DNA of 6,063 bases from the NCBI GenBank assembly GCA_019307645.1, contig JAFDJF010000177.1:1-6063 (forward strand), given 5' to 3'. Shown one piece after another: positions 1-6,063 of this stretch. The first letter of the stretch is position 1. The number at the start of each line of letters is the position of its first letter. The stretch is from Deltaproteobacteria bacterium (GTDB taxonomy: Bacteria > Desulfobacterota > DSM-4660 > Desulfatiglandales > Desulfatiglandaceae). The translations under genes were made by a program, and so were the position numbers. Under the pieces are notes generated by a model. That model worked only from the letters and a program-made list of their open reading frames with translations, had not been told where the DNA came from and searched no databases.

Positions 1-2
1 CT

Positions 3-185
3 GAAGTCTGCTCATTCAACGCAATCGTACTTGAAGAAGTTGAAGGACTGGGAAAAAGGGCGAAAAACATCCCTGCGTCCTGTAAGGGGTGCGGTTTGTG
101 CGCGGCCTCATGTCCGCAAAAAGCGATTGATATGCTCCATTTCCGTGATGAACAGATTGAAGCCGCCGTGTGTGCGGTAGTGTAA
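3..185 (+). CDS. hdrA: HdrA-like protein, C-terminal ferredoxin end (5' truncated by window)
   Basis: This is an open frame entering from the left edge and ending at TAA 183-185; 60 residues are visible. It reads as the second half of a 2[4Fe-4S] ferredoxin domain followed by the usual HdrA tail. The piece VCSFNAI supplies the last cysteine of one cluster motif, CKGCGLCAASCP is a complete CxxCxxCxxxC motif for the other, and HFRDEQIEAAV resembles the common C-terminus of HdrA subunits. HdrA is the FAD/iron-sulfur electron-distributing subunit of heterodisulfide reductase and of related cytoplasmic bifurcating complexes. The gene lies 50 nt upstream of the first mvhD, so the operon holds at least two hdrA-type genes. 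Family assignment is good, but the size and full architecture cannot be seen. Another long Fe-S flavoprotein of the HdrA/QmoB group would look similar at this end. Confidence 0.8.
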   Translation, partial: EVCSFNAIVLEEVEGLGKRAKNIPASCKGCGLCAASCPQKAIDMLHFRDEQIEAAVCAVV

Positions 186-225
186 AGCAAAACTTTCAGA
201 TTATTTACTAACTATCTTATTTGGC

Positions 226-230
226 AGGTG
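226..230 (+). promoter_or_regulatory. Ribosome binding site deciding the start of the first mvhD
   Basis: An AGGTG motif lies 5 nt before ATG 236-238. The frame can be extended upstream to a TTG at 221, but that would put the Shine-Dalgarno sequence inside the gene. The ATG start also gives an N-terminus ([11 protein letters not shown]) that matches the second MvhD in this window (MTDFEPNIIAF) residue for residue in length. Confidence 0.6.
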
Positions 231-235
231 AAAAT

Positions 236-985
236 ATGGCAGATTTTGAGCCTAAAATCGTTGCTTTTTTGTGTAACTGGTGTGCATATGCCGGGGCAGA
301 CCTGGCTGGCGTTTCACGGTTGCAGTATCCGTCTAACCTCAGGACGGTGCGCGTCATGTGTTCCGGACGTGTTGATCCTGTGTTTATCATTAAAGCCTTG
401 AAAGAGGGATGTGACGGTGCCCTGGTCGGCGGGTGACATTTCGGCGATTGCCATTACCTGGAGGGTAATGTACAGGCCGAGAAAAAGCTGCTTCTGACAC
501 AGAAGCTGCTGGAAATTGCAGGCATCGGTAAAGACAGACTTCATTTTGCCTGGGTGTCATCAGCAGAAGCAAAGCGTTTTGCAGAAGTTGCTACCGCCGT
601 CACCGATTCCATCAGAGATCAAGGCAAACTGGATGCTGCGGCGTTTGACATGCAGCTTTCTGCCGCAGAAATGACCCTCGACGGTGAAACACTGCGCTGG
701 CTGGTGGGCAAGGAAGTTAAGATTACCACCCAAGGAGATGTCTACGGCCGCAAATGGGACGTTGAAAAGTACGAGGCTGTTCTTTTTGACATGCTTGAAC
801 GAGAGTATCACAAGAACCTGATCTATCTGGCAATAAAGCAGGATTGGACGAATGTCAGGGCTATCAGCGAAAAGACCGGGCTTGCTATCCTGCGGATTTC
901 CTACCTTCTTGCAGACATGGAAAGGACGAGCCTGGTTGAGTTCACCGGCATGGAGGACAGGAAGCCCGTATTTGCAGCTTTATAA
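236..985 (+). CDS. mvhD: MvhD-like [2Fe-2S] electron-transfer subunit, selenoprotein (Sec67), with C-terminal winged-helix-like extension
   Basis: The product is 249 residues if TGA 434-436 is read as selenocysteine. Residues 1 to about 135 are the MvhD domain: CNWC at 13-16, the VMCSGRVDP motif with C42, then U67 and C72 in GG-U-HFGDCHY. Family members normally have cysteine at position 67 (GGCHxGDCHY). MvhD carries a [2Fe-2S] cluster and passes electrons from a partner such as a hydrogenase or formate dehydrogenase to HdrA in the cytoplasm. The frame is unbroken across the TGA and similarity resumes at the next codon, so this is recoding and not a pseudogene. Canonical MvhD is about 140 residues. 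The extra 110 end in a segment (about 188-249) that looks like a winged helix-turn-helix: [10 protein letters not shown], then a second helix, then [14 protein letters not shown]. Its role is unknown; a protein-docking role is as likely as DNA binding. The stop lies 10 nt before hdrA. Confidence 0.88.
434..482 (+). promoter_or_regulatory. Sec UGA codon and candidate bacterial SECIS element in the first mvhD
   Basis: TGA 434-436 is in frame. A perfect 7-bp hairpin follows (CATTACC 452-458 with GGTAATG 464-470), with apical loop TGGAG at 459-463. A lower stem pairs 439-445 with 476-482 (seven pairs, one G-U). The GG of the loop is 24 nt after the UGA. Bacterial SECIS elements lie just 3' of the UGA within the coding sequence and have a G at the start of a small apical loop, bound by SelB. 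The fold was drawn by eye and no energy was calculated. Confidence 0.75.
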
Positions 986-995
986 GGGAGTAATA

Positions 996-3900
996 ATGGG
1001 AAAAGCTATAGCTAAAAAAAGCGGATCTGTCATGGTTGTTGGTGCCGGTATTGCCGGCATGCAGGCATCTCTGGATCTCGCTAATTCGAACTATTATGTT
1101 TATCTGGTGGAGAAATCGCCCACCATCGGCGGCCTGATGGCCCGGCTTGACAAGACCTTTCCGACCAATGACTGTACCATGTGAGTTATCTCACCCAAAC
1201 TGGTCGAGGTCGGCCGGCATCTGAACATCAACTTGATAACAAACAGTGAAGTAAAATCCATTGAAGGTGATCCGGGAAATTTTTCAGTTACACTCACAAA
1301 CCATCCTCGATTCATTGATCCTGATAAATGTACAGGCTGCGGTGACTGCGCCATACATTGCCCGGTATCAGCAATAAATGAAATCAACAAGGGCATGAAT
1401 GATAGAAGGGCAGCTTATATTGAATATGCCCAGGCGGTTCCTCTTGCCTATGCAATTGATCCTGACGCATGCATTGGATGCGGCTTGTGTGAAAACACCT
1501 GTCTGGCAAAAGCGGTTAACTACGATGACAAAGAAGAGGAAACCCAGGTTACAGTGGGTTCGGTTATCCTTTCTCCGGGAACCAAAGGATTTGATCCCTC
1601 AGATCTGGATTTTCTGGGATATGGCAAATACCCCAACGTGGTAACGAGCGAAGGATTCGAAAGAATCCTGTCTGCCGGAGGCCCCTATTTAGGCCATGTC
1701 ATGCGCCCCCTTGACCGGGAAGAACCGAAAAGCATTGCATGGCTCCAGTGTGTCGGATCAAGGGATATCAACAAGTGCGGCAATGGCTACTGTTCTTCTG
1801 TATGCTGTATGTATGCCACAAAAGAGGCCATGATTGCTAAAGAACATATCCATGGGGATCTCGATGCCGTCATTTTCAATATGGATATGAGGACTTTTGG
1901 CAAGGACTATGAAAAATATTTCCTGCGGGCAAGAGACAAGGAGGGCGTTCGTTTTGTCAAGTCCAGGGTCCACACGGTTTCCGAAGTGCCGGAAACCGGA
2001 GACCTCGTGATTCAGTATGTTGATGAGGCCGGGAAGCAAAAAGAAGAAACCTTTTCTATGGTCGTTTTATCCGTAGGACTGACCATCCCTGAGACCGCTG
2101 TAGAGCTTGCAAAACGCCTTGATATTGACTTGAATCATTACAATTTTGCCGCAACAGATCCGTTTGCACCGGTTGAGACTTCCCGTCCGGGTATCTATAC
2201 CTGCGGCGTATTTCAGGGGCCCAAGGATATTCCAGAATCCGTAACTGAGGCAAGCGCTGCAGCGTGCCTTGCAGGTGCGGATCTCTCCGAGGCACGGGGA
2301 ACGGATACCAGGGCAGTTGAAATTCCGGAGCAAGTCGATGTCAGCGGTCAGGACCCAAGAATAGGCGTTTTTGTTTGTAATTGCGGGATCAACATCGGCG
2401 GAATCATTGATGTTCCCGCTGTTCAGGATTATGCGGGGACTCTTCCTGATGTAGTGTTTACGGATTCGAACCTCTTTACCTGTTCTCAGGACACCCAGGA
2501 AAAAATTAAAGAAAAAATAATAGAACACAAGCTTAACCGCGTTGTTGTTGCATCGTGCACTCCCAAGACCCATGAGCCCATGTTTATGGAAACCCTTGAA
2601 GCCTGTGGTCTAAACCGATATCTCTTTGAAATGGCCAACATCAGGAATCAGGATTCCTGGATCCATTCAAAGAGCCCGGAACTTGCCACTCAAAAGGCAA
2701 AAGATCTTGTGAGAATGTCTGTTGCGAGGTCCGGCAGATTAAAACCACTTACGGAAAGAGTGATCTCGATAACCCAGCGTGCCCTGGTCATAGGCGGTGG
2801 CATTGCCGGGATGAATGCCGCACTCAGTCTGGGGAAACAAGGATTTGAGGTTGTTCTTGCGGAAAAAGATTCCAAATTGGGGGGCTATTCTCGAAAGCTT
2901 CATCATACCATTGAGGGAAGCGACATTCGTGCATATCTGGAAAAACTTATTGGCCGGGTAAATGAACATGAAAAGATAGAGGTCTTAACCGATGCTAAGG
3001 TTCTGGGTTTCGGCGGCTACAAAGGTAACTTTAAAACAGAAGTGGAAGCGGGCTCTGAAAAAGAAGTGCAAACCATAGAGCATGGGGTTATCATTGTTGC
3101 AACCGGCGCAACAGAATATCAGCCCAAAGAATATCTTTACGGAGAAGACGACAGGGTTGTCACGCAGGTTGCATTGGCAGACAGGCTCGAAGATCATGGC
3201 GCATCGAATCTCAACACGGTCGTCATGATCCAGTGTGTGGGATCTCGAAATGATGAAATGCAGGAATGCTCGCGTATATGCTGTCAGAGTGCTGTTAAAA
3301 ATGCGCTTCATATCAAACGGCTCAACTCTGATGCCCAGGTATTTGTGTTGTATAGGGATATGAGGACCTATGGGCTGCTTGAAGATTATTACAGGGAGGC
3401 AAGAGAAAACGGCGTCTTTTTTATCCGATTCGATACTGACGCCCCGCCGGATGTTAAGGCCTCATCTGAAGGCATTCTTGTTACTGTGAAAGACCATATC
3501 CTGCAACAAGACATTTCAATAACGGCAGACCTATTGGCCTTGAGTGCCGGCATGAGGGCAGCGGATACAGAACAATTAAGCCGTATCATGAAACTGAACC
3601 GCAATCAGGAAGGTTACTTTATTGAAGCCCATGTCAAACTCCGCCCGGTGGATATGCCGGGAGAAGGCATTTTCCTCTGTGGAACAGCCCATGGCCCGAA
3701 GTTGATTTCAGAGGCCATTTCCCAGTCACAGGCAGCTGCATCCAGGGCCACGACATTTCTAGCCAATTCGGAGATCAAACTTTCAGCGATTACCGCCAAA
3801 GTCGATACCGACCATTGTGTGAAATGTCTTACCTGTGTTCGCTCTTGCCCGTTTGAGGTCCCGGTCTTCAATACGGAGGAAGGGGTTATTGAAATTGACG

Positions 3901-4028
3901 AGGCCTTATGCCACGGATGCGGCGTATGTGCAGGGGTCTGTCCGAGGCAGGCGATTCAGCTGAACTTTTACGAAGACGATCAGATAGCGTGTAAGATTGA
4001 CGCATTGCTGGCAGGGAGTATGCGATGA
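996..4028 (+). CDS. hdrA: Double-length HdrA-like FAD/iron-sulfur electron-bifurcation subunit, selenoprotein (Sec63)
   Basis: The product is 1010 residues when TGA 1182-1184 is read as selenocysteine. ATG 996 follows AGGGAG (985-990). It is two HdrA modules in tandem. Module 1 starts directly with an FAD Rossmann motif (GAGIAG 16-21), then TNDCTM-U with C60/U63, where HdrA normally has CxxC. It continues with an inserted 2[4Fe-4S] ferredoxin (C112, C115, C118, C122; C159, C162, C165, C169), a QCVGSR motif with C252, C261, C266, C270 and C271, and the rest of the flavin fold. Module 2 begins at about residue 455 with the classical HdrA N-terminal domain (VCNCGINIGG, C496, CTPKTHEP at C521). 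A second FAD motif follows (GGGIAG 600-605), then a second QCVGSR motif (C747, C758, C762, C763) and a C-terminal 2[4Fe-4S] ferredoxin (C941, C944, C947, C951; C972, C975, C978, C982). HdrA splits electrons between high- and low-potential acceptors; the partner here is inferred to be MetVF. The stop overlaps the next start (ATGA). Confidence 0.92.
1182..1240 (+). promoter_or_regulatory. Sec UGA codon and candidate bacterial SECIS element in hdrA
   Basis: TGA 1182-1184 is in frame. The core hairpin pairs 1200-1206 with 1211-1217 (seven pairs, two of them G-U) around an AGGT loop at 1207-1210, close to the AGGUCU loop of the well-studied E. coli fdhF SECIS. The loop GG is 24 nt after the UGA, the same distance as in the upstream mvhD. 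A distant lower stem GTTATC 1185-1190 with GATAAC 1235-1240 is possible, but its internal loops are large. The core is the better-supported part. The fold was done by eye. Confidence 0.65.
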
Positions 4029-4447
4029 CAGATTTTGAACCAAACATTATAGCTTTTTGCTGTGACTTCTGAGGATATTCAGCCGCGGACCTGGCAGGTT
4101 CCATGAGACTTGAATATCCATCAAACATTAAAATAATCAGGGTGCCCTGTACCGGAAAGGTTGATGTGATGCACCTTCTAAGGGCAATCCAAAAGGGCGC
4201 TGATGGCGTATATGCTGTCGGCTGCCTTGAAGGGACCTGTCATTATAATGAAGGAAATCTGAGGTGTCGTGAACGGGTCAATCATGTCCGGATGTTGCTT
4301 GAAGAGGTGGGTATCGAAGCCGACAGGGTCAGGATGTATAATCTATCATCGGGTGAAGGGCCAACCTTTGCCGCCTATGCAAAGGAAATGAACGAAAATA
4401 TTCTGGCGCTGGGTCCCAATCCGTTAAAGAAACATTTGAACTCTTAA
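4025..4447 (+). CDS. mvhD: MvhD-type [2Fe-2S] electron-transfer subunit, selenoprotein (Sec16)
   Basis: The product is 140 residues with TGA 4070-4072 read as selenocysteine, the usual length for MvhD. The start is ATG 4025, overlapping the hdrA stop as ATGA, with AGGGAG at 4013-4018; this spacing implies translational coupling. The N-terminus MTDFEPNIIAF matches the first MvhD of the window. The cluster-binding set is C13/U16 (family CxxC), C42 in VPCTGKVD, and C67 and C72 in GCLEGTCHY. If the TGA were taken as a stop, the only remaining start would be ATG 4103. That would discard the first half of the motif set and leave no fitting ribosome binding site, so the long form is preferred. The short form without an extension probably pairs with the HdrA encoded just upstream. 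Its function is electron transfer between HdrA and a redox partner; the partner is not identifiable here. Confidence 0.9.
4070..4119 (+). promoter_or_regulatory. Sec UGA codon and candidate bacterial SECIS element in the second mvhD
   Basis: This is the clearest of the three. Immediately after TGA 4070-4072 a perfect 9-bp lower stem forms between GGATATTCA (4073-4081) and TGAATATCC (4111-4119). Inside it an upper stem pairs 4087-4092 with 4096-4102, leaving one bulged U at 4099 and the loop GGC (4093-4095; TGGCA if the last pair is open). A bulged U in the upper stem and a G-rich loop are known recognition features of the E. coli fdhF SECIS. The loop GG starts 21 nt after the UGA. Confidence 0.8.
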
Positions 4448-4467
4448 AAGAAACCCTTGGAGGGAAT

Positions 4468-5145
4468 ATGATAGTCGCTCAAAGAAAACCCTTTGAAGAA
4501 ATAAAAAATTACCTGAAGGGCTACAAAAAAGTTCTGAACGTTGGCTGCGGTACCTGCGTAGCCGTTTGTCTTGCTGGTGGAGAAAAGGAAGTTTCTGTTT
4601 TAAACGCTGAACTTGATATGGCCAGGAAGCTGGACGATAATCCCCTCGAACTTGGCGCAGTTACCATAGAGAGACAGTGCGACAGAGAATACCTTGAGGC
4701 CCTGGATACGATAATAGATGACTATGAAGCAATACTATCCATGGCCTGTGGTGCGGGGATCCAGTTTTTGGCTGAGAGATATCCGGAAAAGCCGGTATTT
4801 CCAGCGGTGGACACTACATTTATCGGTGTTAATCAGGATGTTGGCTGGTACGAAGAAAGGTGCCGTTCGTGCAGTAGCTGTGTCCTGGCGATGACCGGAG
4901 GCATCTGTCCTGTAACCATGTGTGCAAAGGGGCTCTACAATGGTCCCTGCGGGGGAACAAATCAGGGCAGCTGTGAGATCAATAAGGATCAACCCTGTGC
5001 CTGGTACTTGATCTATGAACGCCTTTCAAAGCAGGGCCGGCTGGACAGTATTATGGAAATTACACCTGTGCAGGACTGGCAAAACCAGATTCCCAGGACT
5101 GTTATCCAGCCTGGGTACAGAGCATCCGAAAAAACCTCGGGATAA
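4468..5145 (+). CDS. metV: MetV, cysteine-rich partner subunit of methylene-THF reductase
   Basis: The product is 225 residues. Start ATG 4468 follows GGAGGG at 4459-4464, 20 nt after mvhD. It belongs to the family described as the methylene-tetrahydrofolate reductase C-terminal domain, which in acetogens is the MetV subunit paired with MetF. Cysteines cluster in two regions: C27, C30 and C34 (VGCGTCVAVC), with C71 and C94; then C132, C135 and C138 (CRSCSSC), C147, C152, C161 (NGPCGG), C169 and C177. The order and the GLYNGPCGG motif are typical of the family. MetV binds iron-sulfur clusters and wires MetF to the redox partner that supplies or accepts electrons; in Moorella-type systems metVF occurs with hdrA and mvhD homologues. 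Here all the cysteines are ordinary TGT/TGC codons, in contrast to the three genes upstream. The C-terminal 25 residues look unstructured. Confidence 0.9.
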   Translation: MIVAQRKPFEEIKNYLKGYKKVLNVGCGTCVAVCLAGGEKEVSVLNAELDMARKLDDNPLELGAVTIERQCDREYLEALDTIIDDYEAILSMACGAGIQFLAERYPEKPVFPAVDTTFIGVNQDVGWYEERCRSCSSCVLAMTGGICPVTMCAKGLYNGPCGGTNQGSCEINKDQPCAWYLIYERLSKQGRLDSIMEITPVQDWQNQIPRTVIQPGYRASEKTSG

Positions 5146-5247
5146 CAGCCTGCGGGTTGAACCGGTTATACTTGGGTCTTCTGTCCAGGACTCAGGTTTG
5201 CTGCTACTGCTTTATAAGGGTTTACTATCATCAGAGAGGAAATAGAA

Positions 5248-6063
5248 ATGAAATCAGGGAGTAATTTAGAAAAGGTCTTAAAAGCGGGTCATTTTGCTTT
5301 TACAGGTGAGCTGGGCCCGCCACGTGGAGCAAACGCTGAAGAGGTCAGAAAAAAGGCCGCATACTTGAAAGGCAATGTTGACGCGGTCAACATAACAGAT
5401 AATCAAACAGCCGTAGTGAGAATGTCAAGCTGGGCCGCCTCCATTATCTTAATCCAGGAAGGTCTTGAACCCAATTTTCAAATGGTTTGCCGGGACCGCA
5501 ACCGCCTAGCCATGCAGAGCGACATACTCGGCGCAAGTGCCCACGGTATAAAGAACATGCTATGTCTTTCAGGTGATCATCAGAGTTTTGGCGATCATCC
5601 ACAGGCAATGGGCGTATTTGATATAGATTCCACGCAGCTTATCAGCATGGCCAAACAGATGCGTGACGAAGGAACTTTCTTGAGTGGCGCTGAACTTGAT
5701 GAAGCCCCAAAGATATTCATTGGCGCCGCATCCAATCCATTTGCAGAACCCTATGAGTGGCGGGTGTATCGTCTGGGGAAAAAAGTAAAGGCCGGGGTAG
5801 ATTTTATTCAGACTCAATGCATTTACAATATGGACAGGTTCAGGGAATTCATGAAAAAGGCCGTGGACATGGGCCTCGCCGAAAAGTGCTACATCCTGGC
5901 CGGCGTAACCCCTCTCAAAAGTGTCGGTATGGCGAGGTACATGGCCAAGTCCGTTCCCGGCATGGATGTTCCGGATGCCTTGATTGAAAGAATAAAGGGC
6001 GCTGGAAAGGGAAAGGCGGCCGAAGAGGGTATTAAGGTTGCCGTGGAACAAATTGAAGAATTC
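5248..6063 (+). CDS. metF: MetF, methylene-tetrahydrofolate reductase (3' truncated by window)
   Basis: An open frame runs from ATG 5248 (AGAGGA at 5235-5240) to the right edge with no stop; 272 residues are visible. It reads as the TIM-barrel methylenetetrahydrofolate reductase family: FTGELGPPRG with E21 (equivalent to the catalytic Glu of the E. coli FEFFPP motif), VNITDNQTA, VCRDRNR at 80-86, LCLSGDH with D110 for the folate/flavin site, FIQTQ, and ILAGVTPL. The enzyme interconverts methylene-THF and methyl-THF in the methyl branch of the Wood-Ljungdahl pathway, reductively in acetogenesis or CO2 fixation and oxidatively in acetate oxidation. Family members are near 290-310 residues, so probably only a few tens of residues are missing. 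It follows metV after a 102-nt gap, the widest in the operon. The adjacent MetV, HdrA and MvhD suggest a multi-subunit complex with an unusual electron carrier and not a simple NADH-dependent enzyme. Confidence 0.92.
   Translation, partial: MKSGSNLEKVLKAGHFAFTGELGPPRGANAEEVRKKAAYLKGNVDAVNITDNQTAVVRMSSWAASIILIQEGLEPNFQMVCRDRNRLAMQSDILGASAHGIKNMLCLSGDHQSFGDHPQAMGVFDIDSTQLISMAKQMRDEGTFLSGAELDEAPKIFIGAASNPFAEPYEWRVYRLGKKVKAGVDFIQTQCIYNMDRFREFMKKAVDMGLAEKCYILAGVTPLKSVGMARYMAKSVPGMDVPDALIERIKGAGKGKAAEEGIKVAVEQIEEF

Noticed and set aside
186..235. A promoter in the AT-rich 50-nt gap before the first mvhD
   Set aside because: The gap is AT-rich, but I could not pair convincing -35 and -10 boxes within 50 nt. 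Readthrough from the upstream hdrA is the simpler view.
852..1184. A separate 110-residue gene ending before the UGA, with a start inside the first mvhD
   Set aside because: Its first 48 codons overlap the end of mvhD in another frame and lack family similarity. The real start of this frame is ATG 996 after AGGGAG, and the frame continues through the Sec codon.
236..4447. The three TGA codons as nonsense mutations or sequencing errors making pseudogenes
   Set aside because: There is exactly one per gene, all three are TGA and none TAA or TAG. There are no frameshifts, each is at a conserved Cys position, each is followed by a foldable hairpin, and similarity continues without decay.
236..4447. 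Genome-wide reassignment of UGA to Gly or Trp
   Set aside because: All three sites are expected to be Cys in the family, not Gly or Trp. TGA is otherwise absent inside the long frames, and hdrA uses TGA as its normal stop at 4026-4028, overlapping the next start.
5015..5245. A small 76-residue gene between metV and metF
   Set aside because: Its first 130 nt lie inside metV in another frame, the product has no recognisable features, and its proposed start has no ribosome binding site.
5146..5247. An internal promoter or terminator in the 102-nt metV-metF gap
   Set aside because: TATACT at 5167-5172 resembles a -10 box, but no -35 box lies at the right distance. I found no GC-rich hairpin followed by a T run; AACCGGTT at 5160-5167 is only a short palindrome.
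5569..6051. A 160-residue antisense frame over metF
   Set aside because: It is fully contained in the strongly supported metF reading frame on the other strand and shows no family motif; it is a shadow frame.

Overview
The window is a compact, all-plus-strand operon fragment that appears to encode a flavin- and iron-sulfur-rich electron-transfer complex coupled to methylene-tetrahydrofolate (methylene-THF) reductase. In order it holds: the C-terminal end of an HdrA-like protein (cut by the left edge); an MvhD-like protein with a C-terminal extension; a 1010-residue double HdrA; a second, short MvhD; MetV; and MetF (cut by the right edge). Gaps are 50, 10, -4, 20 and 102 nt, so one transcript is likely. 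I see no RNA genes, mobile elements, CRISPR arrays or convincing terminators, and there is no gene-free stretch longer than about 100 nt.

The most striking property is that three consecutive genes are each interrupted by one in-frame TGA, at 434-436, 1182-1184 and 4070-4072. Read naively, this splits each gene into fragments or hides its start. In each case the reading frame continues with perfect family similarity on both sides, and the TGA falls where the family has a conserved cysteine. Each TGA is followed by a foldable hairpin with a GG-containing apical loop about 19-23 nt downstream, as expected for a bacterial SECIS element. I therefore annotate all three as selenoproteins. The two MvhD paralogues carry selenocysteine at different members of the same cysteine set (U67 in the first, U16 in the second).

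The likely source is a selenoprotein-rich anaerobe using the Wood-Ljungdahl pathway, most plausibly a sulfate-reducing or syntrophic member of the Desulfobacterota. This rests on the Sec-containing HdrA and MvhD, the metVF context and moderate base composition; it is inference, not a phylogeny.

Working model (inference): MetF with MetV handles the methylene-THF/methyl-THF couple. The FAD- and cluster-loaded HdrA modules move electrons, possibly by flavin-based bifurcation or confurcation. The MvhD [2Fe-2S] proteins connect HdrA to electron donors or acceptors. No HdrB, HdrC or hydrogenase large/small subunit is visible here, so the true partner must lie outside the window or be unusual.
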